Source: Paenibacillus xylanilyticus
GTDB taxonomy: Bacteria > Bacillota > Bacilli > Paenibacillales > Paenibacillaceae
DNA length: 64,000 nt
NCBI RefSeq assembly: GCF_013359935.1
Contig: NZ_JABMCB010000187.1
Coordinates: 62,001-126,000 of the forward strand
Reading direction: 5' to 3'
Part shown: piece after piece, positions 17,677-26,760 of the stretch
Position numbering within the stretch: the stretch's first letter is position 1
Layout of the letters: every line of letters begins with the position of its first letter
Notes under the pieces: generated by a model
The model's database searches: none
What the model saw: only the letters and a program-made list of their open reading frames with translations
What the model was told of the DNA's origin: nothing
Translations under genes and position numbers: made by a program

Positions 17677-19884
17677 ATGACACTGAACGGATACAAAGAT
17701 CTACGGCATAATTCCGCATATACGCAGATATTACCGACCGATGAACACTTTCTATTGAATGATGTGAATTTGGAGCTCCCGGAACTGCAGGAAACCAGAT
17801 TGTACCTGGAAAAGGGGAATATTGAAGCTGCGCGCGATGCTTTTCTAAAACTTATCGCATCCACATCAAGAAGGCGGTATTATTTTGATATATCGGATGT
17901 GCCTCAATTAATGAAGGTTGTACAATCGAAATATTCACGGGATCAGGGCGCCCTCCGGGATATCGCCGAAGCGGACCGAATCGTGCAGGGCGACCTGCCT
18001 ATATTCAAAGAGCACCGGGTTGTGTTCCCTGATAACAAGTATGATTGGAACAGTTGGCTGTATGACAGCTCACAGTATCAGCTGCACCTCACCCGATTCG
18101 TGTACCTGAAGCGATTATCCAGAGCTTACTGCCTTACCGGAAACGAAAAGTATGCCCAATGCTTCAACGACATGATGGAGCACTTTATTGATGATAATCC
18201 AGTTCCTAAGGACGGCACCTTTCGGGGCGAGCACTGCACGTGGGATCCGCTGTCTGTAGGCGTCAGGCTGTTCCAGATTCCCGAGGCGTTTGTTACCTTT
18301 TTTGGCTCAGCGTCTTTCAAGCCGGAGGTAAAAATGAAAATGATCAAATCATTTCTCCAGCATGGGAATTATGTTCGTGCATTTCACGCTTCTGATGGAA
18401 ATCATGTATGCATGCAGATGCGTGGGCTGATTCAGGTGGCCTTGCTGCTGCCCGAATTGAAGGCATCATCCGCGTGGCTTGATTATGCCCTGCGTGAACT
18501 GCCAGCGTTCATCAGGCAAAATGTATTTGACGATGGAGTTCAGATCGAAGCAAGCCCCAACTATCATGTTATTGTCATGCGGGACCTTTATGAGTTGGTC
18601 TCCTTATTCCAGAGACTTGACGTTGAGGCTCCGGAAATCTATAAGGAAACTCTGGTGAAGATGTTGGATGTGTTGATTCAACTTCGTACTCCGGACGGCC
18701 AGCTGTTGCGCTTTGGGGATACGGACAAAACGGATGAACGGGAAATCCGCAATATTTTCAGTACGGGAGCCTATCTGTTCGGTCGGGGAGATTTGAAATA
18801 CCTGGGATATGAAGAACTCCCTTTTGCACTGTTGTGGAGATTTGGACCGGAGGCCATTCAGCCGTATAAACAGATCGTTTCTGAGCAGCCAGTGGCGACA
18901 TCGGCAGACTTTCGTGTTGGAGGGTATCTTGTTTCCAGAGAGAACTGGCAGCAGAATGCCATGTATGCTGCGATGCGTGCAGGCAAGGGCATTGGAGGAC
19001 ATGCACATTCGGATGCACTCAGTGTCATTTTATTTGCAGGTGGCAGGGAACTGATCCGTGATTCGGGCATGGGGCTGTTTGAATGGAACAGGGAGCGCAA
19101 ATATGCCGTATCCACCCGGGCCCACAATACAATTGTAGTGGATGAACAGGATCAGCATGTTCGGGGAATGCACTGGAGTACGCAGCAAACAGCAGCTTGT
19201 AAAATATGGGACATTCGTAATACAGGAGCATACGATTATTGGTTTGCCAGTCATTATGGATATACACGTTTCACTGATCCGGTTATCCATTCCCGTAAGG
19301 TGCTCCACGTCAAAAACCGATATTGGTTAATTGTCGATATTCTGGAAGCAGATAAAGATCACAAGGTGGAGCAATATTTTCACCTTCCAACAGGAGATGT
19401 CATTGGAGATTGGAAAACATGCCGTATTCGGACCAATGATCCTGAAGCCAATGTCATGCTTGTTTTTCCGGAGCAGAAGGCAGAGGATGCTCAACTGGTT
19501 ATCGAATCAGGACTTAACTACCGCTTGGGAAAATACGAGGTCAGTCCGGTTGTGAAGAGGACGATCCAGGCTGCAGGACGTACCATTTTGGAAACACTTA
19601 TCGTTCCTTATGGAAAAGAAGTGCCTGTCTTAGAAGTAACAAGATTGCCGGTGCACCGAAACGAGAGCAGCTTGACTCGACAGGAAGTGACGGCGCTGCA
19701 AATCTCTGGAGAAGGCTGGATGGACGAGATATGCTTGAGTCATGATAGCGTAGAGGTTGCAACCTTTCTGGATCATACGGGGAACCCGGTAGCTGAATCA
19801 CTATTACCGTCACCAGTACAAGAGGAAGAAATCAGGTTTGGACAAAAGCGTTATCAAGACGATTTGATATTTAGAAGAGTATAG
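17677..19884 (+). CDS. heparinase II/III family protein, probable cytoplasmic oligosaccharide lyase
   Basis: 735-aa protein with an N-terminal alpha/alpha toroid and a C-terminal beta-sandwich typical of heparinase II/III, alginate and oligoalginate lyases. The conserved C-terminal-domain signature GGHAHSDALSVILFAGGRELIRDSG is present (His442, His444), and SPNYH (Tyr296, His297) sits where the toroid carries catalytic Tyr/His in this fold. There is no signal peptide, so it would act on imported uronic-acid-type oligosaccharides. It is the last gene of the importer operon, with ribosome site AAAGGAG upstream and a terminator at 19932. The exact substrate is not readable. Confidence 0.85.
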   Translation: MTLNGYKDLRHNSAYTQILPTDEHFLLNDVNLELPELQETRLYLEKGNIEAARDAFLKLIASTSRRRYYFDISDVPQLMKVVQSKYSRDQGALRDIAEADRIVQGDLPIFKEHRVVFPDNKYDWNSWLYDSSQYQLHLTRFVYLKRLSRAYCLTGNEKYAQCFNDMMEHFIDDNPVPKDGTFRGEHCTWDPLSVGVRLFQIPEAFVTFFGSASFKPEVKMKMIKSFLQHGNYVRAFHASDGNHVCMQMRGLIQVALLLPELKASSAWLDYALRELPAFIRQNVFDDGVQIEASPNYHVIVMRDLYELVSLFQRLDVEAPEIYKETLVKMLDVLIQLRTPDGQLLRFGDTDKTDEREIRNIFSTGAYLFGRGDLKYLGYEELPFALLWRFGPEAIQPYKQIVSEQPVATSADFRVGGYLVSRENWQQNAMYAAMRAGKGIGGHAHSDALSVILFAGGRELIRDSGMGLFEWNRERKYAVSTRAHNTIVVDEQDQHVRGMHWSTQQTAACKIWDIRNTGAYDYWFASHYGYTRFTDPVIHSRKVLHVKNRYWLIVDILEADKDHKVEQYFHLPTGDVIGDWKTCRIRTNDPEANVMLVFPEQKAEDAQLVIESGLNYRLGKYEVSPVVKRTIQAAGRTILETLIVPYGKEVPVLEVTRLPVHRNESSLTRQEVTALQISGEGWMDEICLSHDSVEVATFLDHTGNPVAESLLPSPVQEEEIRFGQKRYQDDLIFRRV

Positions 19885-19931
19885 GCAAAATAGCACAGGG
19901 GGGAAATGTGCACAAACGGATCGGTTCTTAC

Positions 19932-19967
19932 AACTCTGCTGGCATTTCTGTTGGCAGAGTTTTTTTT
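19932..19967 (+). terminator. terminator of the polysaccharide-uptake operon
   Basis: AACTCTGC / GCAGAGTT stem with a 14-base loop and a run of seven T. Confidence 0.85.
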
Positions 19968-20166
19968 ATTGATTTTCTATAGCAACCTGCGATCCCATTC
20001 ATCGAAGATTCGAAGCCAAATAAGCAAAAAGGTGAAATGTTCTATTCGCTTTGTCTTAATGCTTAAATATCAAAATTTTGTTCTATCAAAACATGATTTT
20101 GTGTATGACGGTCAAGGGAAATCACATGTTACGATGATTATGGCGCCAACAAGCCAGTCAGTAAAG

Positions 20167-20180
20167 TGTAAGCGCTTTAT
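20167..20180. promoter_or_regulatory. cre-like site upstream of the BNR-4 gene
   Basis: TGTAAGCGCTTTAT has the AAGCGCTT core of CcpA sites, with two mismatches to TGNAANCGNNNNCA at its end. The rest of the 364-base gap (19885-20248) holds only the preceding terminator and AT-rich sequence. Confidence 0.45.
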
Positions 20181-20248
20181 TTATCCCGGCCGGGGATCCT
20201 ATTCTCTACAAATTCATGTTACACCATTCATGAAGGAGGCGGATGATC

Positions 20249-21526
20249 TTGGGAAGAAGCAGGTTTTGGAAGATAGGCGCCGCTGCAGCGCTGCTCATCT
20301 CTGTACTGCCAGCGAGCACAGGTATGGCAGCAGCCACACTCACTGAGGTGCCATATGTAATTGATTCGAGCAATCAGGCAGGATGGTGGTCACCACTTGA
20401 GACGTATGGTACTGGATCTGAGTATGCGTACTTGGCTTACAACGCTCCGGGCAGCACAGAGAATACACATACGGTCAATATAGCAAGGCGGGATGGATCA
20501 GGTACGTGGTCCAACATTCCAGTTATGAATGGCAGTGTCATTGCCGAATATAACGATGACATTGGACATAATCAACCCTCCATTGCCCGCGATGGCAGCG
20601 GTCGCTTTCATGTATTTGCTTCGATGCACAATGACAGCTGGCGTTATTTCAGGTCGGATACCGTTGGAGGCACCCCGCAAAATCATTCCTCAGATATGCC
20701 CTCCTTCACGACGTTCAAAGGAACCTATCCCGTACTGACAACGTCACCCAATGGCGATGTCTATCTTCTGATCCGATCAAGTGATGATTCAACCGGTTAT
20801 CGACCTGGCTTGTTATTCCGTTGGAATAATGCTCAGTCCAGCTGGAGTCAAGTCGCGGTAGTTGGTGCCAATGCTGGTCGGTCATTCTATCCCAATGATC
20901 TGGTTTTCGATGCACAAGGCGACTTGCACATCTTGTTTGAATGGTCGGCCTTTGTATCCAGCGCACTTCGTCATGATTTGTCATATGTAAAATACAGACC
21001 TTCTACAGGCACCTTTTATAAAGCGGACGGCAGTGTAATTTCCTCACCCGTATCATTGGGCAATGTGGATATTGTGCAATCGATGGCACCATCCGAGGCC
21101 TATGTTAAGGATGGAGGAGATCCAGGAGGACCGGGCATCCAGAGCGCCAAGCTGGCTGTTGATTCTGCAGGCAATCCGAAGATTGTCTACCGATATCGTG
21201 AGGAAGGAAGCAGCAACTTCTCTGTGAAATATGCTTCATACGAGGCGGGAGGATGGAATCAGCAGACGGTCTATAATGCCACGGCGACCCGAGCAGGAAT
21301 TGATATTACATGGACCGGGTCGAACGTTCGAGTCTACTATACAAAATATAGCGGAACAGACCGTGCCTATATGGCGGTTCCGAATGGTAATGGCGGTTGG
21401 ACCCAAACATCAATTGCTTCCGGGAAACCAATTGAGAGGCTCAGTGTAGAGCGTAATGCGAATGGTATAGACATCTTGTATCTGGTGGATATCACCAATC
21501 GCAAGCTGTATTACGGCAGAAATTAA
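20249..21526 (+). CDS. secreted BNR-4 family beta-propeller, candidate polysaccharide lyase
   Basis: 425-aa secreted protein: signal peptide (GRSRFWK, then AAAALLISVLPASTG, AxA-type site near GMAAA) and a propeller of the BNR_4 type. The conserved block GHNQPSIARDGSGRFHVFASMHNDSWRYFRS resembles the His-rich region of PL24/PL25 ulvan lyases, which share this fold; catalysis is inferred, not shown. It follows the operon that encodes a cytoplasmic heparinase II/III-like enzyme, so it may depolymerise the same acidic polysaccharide outside the cell. AAGGAGGC (20233-20240) is only 2 bases from ATG 20243; TTG 20249 is better spaced. It has its own cre-like site. Confidence 0.8.
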   Translation: MGRSRFWKIGAAAALLISVLPASTGMAAATLTEVPYVIDSSNQAGWWSPLETYGTGSEYAYLAYNAPGSTENTHTVNIARRDGSGTWSNIPVMNGSVIAEYNDDIGHNQPSIARDGSGRFHVFASMHNDSWRYFRSDTVGGTPQNHSSDMPSFTTFKGTYPVLTTSPNGDVYLLIRSSDDSTGYRPGLLFRWNNAQSSWSQVAVVGANAGRSFYPNDLVFDAQGDLHILFEWSAFVSSALRHDLSYVKYRPSTGTFYKADGSVISSPVSLGNVDIVQSMAPSEAYVKDGGDPGGPGIQSAKLAVDSAGNPKIVYRYREEGSSNFSVKYASYEAGGWNQQTVYNATATRAGIDITWTGSNVRVYYTKYSGTDRAYMAVPNGNGGWTQTSIASGKPIERLSVERNANGIDILYLVDITNRKLYYGRN

Positions 21527-21552
21527 ACCGCTTATATAATAACTGATCAACC

Positions 21553-21613
21553 AACACCCTTGGTGAGTTAACCGTGTCAACAGATGCGGATTTGCTCCCG
21601 AGGGTGTTTTTTT
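21553..21613 (+). terminator. terminator after the BNR-4 gene
   Basis: AACACCCT and AGGGTGTT pair across a 40-base loop and are followed by seven T. Confidence 0.65.
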
Positions 21614-21686
21614 GATCATATTCAAATATTAATAGAGTTCAGAATTTGAGATTTCACAATTGCAAAAAATGATATAAATTTCTAGT

Positions 21687-21766
21687 AGATCCAAAACATT
21701 ACCAAATTAAGACAGTAAATTCGGGACAAGGAGGTGGATATCCGGACATTTTTCACAGATCCAAAA
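21687..21766 (+). repeat. two copies of a 10-bp direct repeat before the GT2 cassette
   Basis: AGATCCAAAA occurs at 21687-21696 and again at 21757-21766, exactly 70 bp apart. Both copies are preceded within about 30 bases by TTTCACA. Same-strand half-sites on one helix face are typical for AraC-family activators, and an AraC gene closes this cassette. Confidence 0.4.
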
Positions 21767-21807
21767 GGATTAAATCGCATTTCATCATATCCAACGGGAG
21801 GGATTCC

Positions 21808-22962
21808 ATGCTTTACACCATTATTGTGCCAGTCAACCAGGACTATAACATTTTGAACCTGTTCACCGATTCACTGCTTCGGACGGTGAGTCCATCAACA
21901 CAGATTATTTTTATCAACGATGGTTCCGGCTCAGCAGTCTATCAGCATCTGGAGAAACTGAAGCAGGAAGTCAGAGAAGGGGTAACCATCGAGATTCTGC
22001 AGCATGATTTTCCGCTCGGCTGCGCGGTGTCCATTAACAGTGCACTACGGCGAGCTGAGGGAGATTATATTTTCTTCCTGGATTCCGACACCATTCTGCA
22101 GCCGGATTGGCAATCGATGATGAGAGAGACGCTGGACAGCGATATTACCATCGGCATGATTGGTGGTGTGCTGCTCTATCCGCAAACGGGAGGCGTGCAG
22201 CACTGCGGCATTGCTTTTGCGGACACGATCGGACGTCATCTCTTCCTGAATGCATCTCCAGAAGACATTCCCAAAGAGACCTTCTCGGTTCAACTGGTTG
22301 TATTCGCGATGTTCGGCATGAAGAGGGAGGTTTACGAGACGATTGGTACCCTCGATGAGAAGTTCTTTAATGGATACGAGGATTTTGATTATCAGATGCG
22401 GGCACGGGCTGCTGGTTACGATACGGTCATTAATCCGAATATTCGTGCGTATCACTGGGAACGAAGCAGCGGCATTCATCGAAACTTCAACCGCAAAAAC
22501 AATCTGGCACGTTTCTGGAAAAAGTGGGGCAGTGAAATCGAGGCTGATGTATGGCCGTTCGTTTTCAGTCATCTGAAGTCACAGCTGGAGAGCCAGGATA
22601 ATGATCAACATCTGCCGATCGTCGGTATTGATCTTGCTGAGGTACGAAGTGATGCAGATACGTTCTGGACCAAGCTTGAGGAAGCTGATATAGCACCTGT
22701 TGCAGAGGTACGAGATTATTCCAACCGTTTTAATTCGAACGGAGCCATCTGGCTGCCGCAGGTACTGGGTAAGGAATTGATCCATAGTGAGAACCGATTA
22801 TTGTTTTTGGTGGATAATTTCGCCCGTTTGCTGGAAAACCGCTATTGGATCGAGATGAGACATGCACATCGGGCTAAGGATCTGATCATCGATTTGTATG
22901 GCAATGTGATTACGATGGATCGCATATATGATGGCTGCTGGCCTGGAACCAAAGTTCGCTAA
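21808..22962 (+). CDS. GT2 family glycosyltransferase
   Basis: Inverting nucleotide-sugar glycosyltransferase of family 2. Residues 1-230 carry the GT-A fold: YTIIVPVNQ, the nucleotide-binding FINDGSGS, the DxD-type metal motif FFLDSDT and the acceptor-side GYEDFDYQMRARAAGYD (ED motif). About 140 further residues form a C-terminal extension I do not recognise. No membrane helix is visible, so it would act in the cytoplasm. It is the first gene of a cassette with an aminotransferase, dehydrogenase, exporter and phosphatase, suggesting synthesis of an aminated sugar compound (inference). Confidence 0.88.
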   Translation: MLYTIIVPVNQDYNILNLFTDSLLRTVSPSTQIIFINDGSGSAVYQHLEKLKQEVREGVTIEILQHDFPLGCAVSINSALRRAEGDYIFFLDSDTILQPDWQSMMRETLDSDITIGMIGGVLLYPQTGGVQHCGIAFADTIGRHLFLNASPEDIPKETFSVQLVVFAMFGMKREVYETIGTLDEKFFNGYEDFDYQMRARAAGYDTVINPNIRAYHWERSSGIHRNFNRKNNLARFWKKWGSEIEADVWPFVFSHLKSQLESQDNDQHLPIVGIDLAEVRSDADTFWTKLEEADIAPVAEVRDYSNRFNSNGAIWLPQVLGKELIHSENRLLFLVDNFARLLENRYWIEMRHAHRAKDLIIDLYGNVITMDRIYDGCWPGTKVR

Positions 22963-22996
22963 AGATAAAAACCAAGCATACGGGGAGGAACTATAA

Positions 22997-24277
22997 GTGA
23001 AATCAAAAGAGAGCACGCTGGACCGTGCCGTTAGATTTACCCGGAATCTGGAGTGGTTGGAACATGTCGAAAAGGTAATTCCGAGCGGATGCAGTACATT
23101 AGCCAAGGCACCTGAACGATTATTTCCGGGTCACACGCCCGTATGCTGTGCCGAAGCACGCAATTCCCGTTTTATCGATATCGATGGAAATGAATGGCTC
23201 GATTGCGAGATGGCCATGGGTACGGCACCATGGGGACACGCAAGGCATGAAATTCAACTAACTATTATCCATCAGCTGAAAAAAGGGACAAGTTATTCCA
23301 TTCCTGCTGACATCGAACTGGAATGTGCTGACCTGATCCTGCAGCGGTTTGGTGGACGTTACCCTTCACTGCGATTCACGAAAAGTGGCGCCGATGCAGT
23401 CAGTGGAGCAGTACGTCTTGCTCGTGCGGGCAGCGGCAAAAGCAAGGTGATATCGACTGCCTATCATGGGTGGCATGACTGGTCTGCCTATGGTTACTAT
23501 GGTCGCGAAACAAAAGAGAGAGGCATTCCGGTCGATATTGAGCGTACAACGATCTGGGTGGACAAGCCAACACCGGAACGAATCGAGGCACAGATTACCG
23601 CTTCTCCCGAGGATATCGCCTGCATTGTCCTGTGTCCGAATGAATGGAAGCGCGAGCCGTTGGCGCAGGTCGTCTCCTTGTGCCGATCACTCGATATCAT
23701 CGTGATATTTGATGAGGTTACTTCAGGCATTCGAATGGGCAAGCAGGCTACAGCAGGAGAGTATGACATCTGGCCTGATCTGCTCTGTATTTCCAAAGGC
23801 ATGGCGAACGGATTGCCCCTTGCAGCTGTGATGGGACCGCAGCATTTGATGTCTTTATCGGGACAGGTCAGGTTCAGCAATGCTCATTCCAGCGAGACTA
23901 CTGCGCTTGCTGCAGCGATCGCATGTGAGCGATTGATGAAAAGTGCGAAGGTATGGCCAAGCTGGCGGGATGCTACCATCCGGATCATGGATCTGATTGA
24001 GGCAGAACTCATACTTCTTGGACTAACCGACCAATTGGCGTTGAAAGGGACGTATGCGAGCTTCTACATTCACTCGATTACGGAGGAAAACTTCCAGACC
24101 GACCCATTCCGTGAGTTTATCGTGAAAAAAATGGCGCACTTCGGCATTTTCACCAAGGGATACTTCATTTTCTCGGATGCACATACCCGGGAGGAATTGC
24201 TGTGGGTGGAAGAAGCACTCCTGCAGACACTATCGGACTGGAAAGAGCTGCGTAAACAGGAGCACCTTTCGCAATAA
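22997..24277 (+). CDS. class III aminotransferase (glutamate-1-semialdehyde aminomutase-like)
   Basis: 426-aa PLP enzyme of fold type I, class III. Visible: substrate/PLP region FTKSGADAVSGAVRLAR, the YHGWHDW motif, the PLP aspartate in VIFDEVTSG, and Schiff-base Lys267 in CISKGMANGLPLAAVMG. It resembles GSA aminomutase in layout, but the local context (GT2, MDR dehydrogenase, HAD phosphatase, MFS) argues against haem synthesis and for transamination of a keto sugar or related carbonyl. Class III aminotransferases also act in aminoglycoside pathways (known for Neo18/BtrB). Start is GTG 22997 after GGGGAGGA. Confidence 0.88.
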   Translation: MKSKESTLDRAVRFTRNLEWLEHVEKVIPSGCSTLAKAPERLFPGHTPVCCAEARNSRFIDIDGNEWLDCEMAMGTAPWGHARHEIQLTIIHQLKKGTSYSIPADIELECADLILQRFGGRYPSLRFTKSGADAVSGAVRLARAGSGKSKVISTAYHGWHDWSAYGYYGRETKERGIPVDIERTTIWVDKPTPERIEAQITASPEDIACIVLCPNEWKREPLAQVVSLCRSLDIIVIFDEVTSGIRMGKQATAGEYDIWPDLLCISKGMANGLPLAAVMGPQHLMSLSGQVRFSNAHSSETTALAAAIACERLMKSAKVWPSWRDATIRIMDLIEAELILLGLTDQLALKGTYASFYIHSITEENFQTDPFREFIVKKMAHFGIFTKGYFIFSDAHTREELLWVEEALLQTLSDWKELRKQEHLSQ

Positions 24278-24283
24278 AAATTT

Positions 24284-24297
24284 CGAAAACGTTTAAA
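24284..24297. promoter_or_regulatory. weak cre-like sequence inside the cassette
   Basis: CGAAAACGTTTAAA, two mismatches to TGNAANCGNNNNCA, in the gap between the aminotransferase and dehydrogenase genes. It could act as a roadblock site or be chance. Confidence 0.25.
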
Positions 24298-24337
24298 GCC
24301 TAGTCCCTATCAGGGAAATGACAAGGAGGAGTATTCC

Positions 24338-25369
24338 ATGAAAGCACTCGTATATCAGGATCACAAACAGGTGGCGCTGCTGGATGTTGAACAGCCGGAC
24401 ATTCAAAAGCCAAACCAGGTCAAAATCAAAATTTATGGCTCAGGCATCTGCGGTACGGATCTGAATATTGTCAAAGGTAAAGTTCCGGCGAACAAAGGGA
24501 CGATTATCGGTCATGAAGGCGTAGGTACTGTCGTGGAGGTGGGTTCTGAGGTCCGTGGATTCAAGGTAGGGGACCGGGTTTTGATTGACCCAACCCAATC
24601 CTGTGGAACCTGCTCGTATTGCCGTGAAGGGTTATTCATCTATTGCGAAAACTTCGATGACTACCAAGTAGGCATGACCACCCATGGCACATTTGCAGAA
24701 TATTATGTCGGAGATGAGAAGTATGTCTATCCCATTCCGGATTCCATGAGCTGGGAGACAGCCATGATGATTGAACCGCTCGGTTGTGTTCTACAGACGT
24801 TTATGAAAGCAGGAGTCAAGCCAAGTGATTCTGTCCTCGTCCTGGGTTCCGGTGCCATTGGTTCGCTATGTCAGCTTGTGAGTAAACGATTAGCACGGCT
24901 TACGGTAGGAACAGAAGTCGATCCATACCGCAAAGAGTTTGCTGTAGGCATTGCCGACCATGTTTTCTATCCTCAGGAACTGACGCTGGATAAAGTATAC
25001 GAGATCAATAACAATAAAAAATTTGATATCGTGGTGGATGCTGTCGGAAACCAGCTTCATGTGGGATTTGAGCTGATTGCCAAAGGCGGCAGAATCATTC
25101 CTATGGGCTATGACGACAGCTATGAAGTGACGTTCAAGTCGACACACGTAATTAATGACGGAATTAGTATCATAGGTGCGGTGGCTAATCACTCGATGAT
25201 CAGCACAGCACTGAAATTTGCACAAAGCATCCCGGAACTGGAACAAATGGTTACAGCCAAGGAATTCCTGAGTGATTATGAAGAAGCGTTCAACGGTACA
25301 GTGGGATATCATCTGCGGACTGGTGAACCACTGCCCATGAATTCGGTTAAAACAGCTTTAATCTTATAG
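24338..25369 (+). CDS. zinc-dependent medium-chain alcohol dehydrogenase
   Basis: 343-aa MDR enzyme. Catalytic zinc ligands Cys38 (GICGTDLN) and His59-Glu60 (GHEGVG), the four-cysteine structural zinc site CGTCSYCREGLFIYC, and the NAD(P)-binding loop VLGSGAIGSLCQL are all present, so it should be an active polyol/secondary alcohol dehydrogenase. In this cassette it could make the ketone that the upstream aminotransferase aminates, the same logic as MDR/aminotransferase pairs in aminocyclitol synthesis (inference). It is separated from the MFS gene by a strong hairpin without a T run. Confidence 0.9.
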   Translation: MKALVYQDHKQVALLDVEQPDIQKPNQVKIKIYGSGICGTDLNIVKGKVPANKGTIIGHEGVGTVVEVGSEVRGFKVGDRVLIDPTQSCGTCSYCREGLFIYCENFDDYQVGMTTHGTFAEYYVGDEKYVYPIPDSMSWETAMMIEPLGCVLQTFMKAGVKPSDSVLVLGSGAIGSLCQLVSKRLARLTVGTEVDPYRKEFAVGIADHVFYPQELTLDKVYEINNNKKFDIVVDAVGNQLHVGFELIAKGGRIIPMGYDDSYEVTFKSTHVINDGISIIGAVANHSMISTALKFAQSIPELEQMVTAKEFLSDYEEAFNGTVGYHLRTGEPLPMNSVKTALIL

Positions 25370-25391
25370 GCGTATAGGCGCTTGTGGTATC

Positions 25392-25422
25392 GCCGCTGCG
25401 ACAGGTAACCATTCGCAGCGGC
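25392..25422 (+). other. intercistronic hairpin
   Basis: Perfect 10-bp arms GCCGCTGCGA / TCGCAGCGGC around an 11-base loop, with no T run. It lies about 30 bases before the MFS start and may stabilise or attenuate the transcript. Confidence 0.5.
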
Positions 25423-25450
25423 AAGATCCGCAGAAAGAGGGGGATATGGA

Positions 25451-26695
25451 TTGAAGCTGCTTCAGGATTTGCCGAGAAATCCGCGGTATTCCATTTTACT
25501 CGAACCGGTGTGGGCCATCCCGGGCACGATTGTCCTGTTTTATGCTCCTTTATATATGAAGGAAGCCGGACTTTCGGACATCGAAATCGGTTTAATCAAT
25601 TCGGTAAATCTTTATTTTGCCTTTATATTTCAGTTATTTGCCGGTTCAATTACGAACAAGCTGGGTCGCAAGCGAACCACACTCATTTTTGATCTGATTG
25701 CCTGGAGTATTCCGATGTTCATCTGGGCGTTTTCACAGAATTTCTGGCTGTTCCTGATCGCCTACTTGCTGAATGCCACGTCCAAATTTGTAACGGTCTC
25801 CTTCAATTGTCTAATCATTGAGGATGTGGAGGAACACAAACGGTCCAAGGTATTCGGAATTCTGAATATGATCATCACAGCGGCGGGTGTACTGACACCG
25901 ATTGCCGGAGTCGTGATTGCTGATTTCGGCATTGTGCCTACACTGGCCAGTATTTATTTTATCGGCGGAATTCTCATGACGGCCATGTTTTTCATTCGTA
26001 ACCGATACACCGATGAAACCGAGGTTGGGAAAGAGCTGATGGGGATGCACAGCCAAACGAGGGTAATCCAGAGCCTTGCCTCCAGTTTGCGGCTGTTCGG
26101 GAGATCATTCTACAAGCGAAGACTGTTCCCGATTATATTGATTACAGTACTTTCGAATCTGATCCTGCAGCTGAATTTCTTTCAGGTGATATTTTTCAAG
26201 GAGCAGTTAAAGTTCGATGATCGTGTGATCTCGTTTATCCCGGTTGTGACTGCATTAACGGTCATGCTGCTGTATCTGGTCATTATTCCCCGACTGAAGC
26301 AGCGATCAGAGGAGAAGTATGTTGGATTTTCCATCGTCCTGAGTACAGTCGGTGCAGTGCTGTTTCTGTTGATTCCTGCCGGAAATATAGCGATGCTGTT
26401 TCTGACACTGATTGTGCTTGCAGCCGGCAATTTCATCCTGCAAACGTACCGGGATACCCTTCTGATGAACAGGCTGGGTACACATGAAAAAGCCGATATG
26501 TTTTCAGCGGTACAGACAGTCATGACACTGACGGCGATTCCTTCGGGTTACCTTACAGGTCTGCTGTACCATCATCATCCGGTGCTTTTGTTCAGCGTCA
26601 TTCTTGCACTGTACATCGTTCTGATGGTCATTATGTTATTCCTGCCTGACCCGCAGAAACACTCCCAAGTGATCGAATCTTACAAAAATATGTAG
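25451..26695 (+). CDS. MFS transporter
   Basis: 414-aa major facilitator with about 12 hydrophobic helices. The signature loop between helices 2 and 3 is seen as GSITNKLGRKRTT, and the central cytoplasmic loop lies around residues 190-225. Start is TTG 25451, preceded by AGAGGGGGATA. Family subtype is not readable. In this context it may export the cassette's product or import a precursor. Confidence 0.85.
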   Translation: MKLLQDLPRNPRYSILLEPVWAIPGTIVLFYAPLYMKEAGLSDIEIGLINSVNLYFAFIFQLFAGSITNKLGRKRTTLIFDLIAWSIPMFIWAFSQNFWLFLIAYLLNATSKFVTVSFNCLIIEDVEEHKRSKVFGILNMIITAAGVLTPIAGVVIADFGIVPTLASIYFIGGILMTAMFFIRNRYTDETEVGKELMGMHSQTRVIQSLASSLRLFGRSFYKRRLFPIILITVLSNLILQLNFFQVIFFKEQLKFDDRVISFIPVVTALTVMLLYLVIIPRLKQRSEEKYVGFSIVLSTVGAVLFLLIPAGNIAMLFLTLIVLAAGNFILQTYRDTLLMNRLGTHEKADMFSAVQTVMTLTAIPSGYLTGLLYHHHPVLLFSVILALYIVLMVIMLFLPDPQKHSQVIESYKNM

Positions 26696-26704
26696 GAGAA
26701 GGGG

Positions 26705-26740
26705 TTTTCTGTATATAGGAAGAATATGTAATACAGAAAA
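26705..26740. promoter_or_regulatory. 10-bp perfect inverted repeat before the DUF1349 gene
   Basis: TTTTCTGTAT (26705-26714) and ATACAGAAAA (26731-26740) with a 16-base spacer. It ends 20 bases before the next start codon. AT-rich arms and no T run fit an operator or a translation-control hairpin better than a terminator. Confidence 0.5.
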
Positions 26741-26760
26741 CGAACTTGGGAGGTTAAGAG

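Noticed and set aside
19906-20346. 146-aa open frame between the heparinase-like and BNR-4 genes
   Set aside because: It contains the operon terminator and the cre-like site and runs out of frame into the BNR-4 signal peptide; no family resemblance.
22997-24277. HemL (haem biosynthesis) for the class III aminotransferase
   Set aside because: No other haem gene is nearby, and the surrounding sugar-type enzymes point elsewhere, although fold and motifs are shared.
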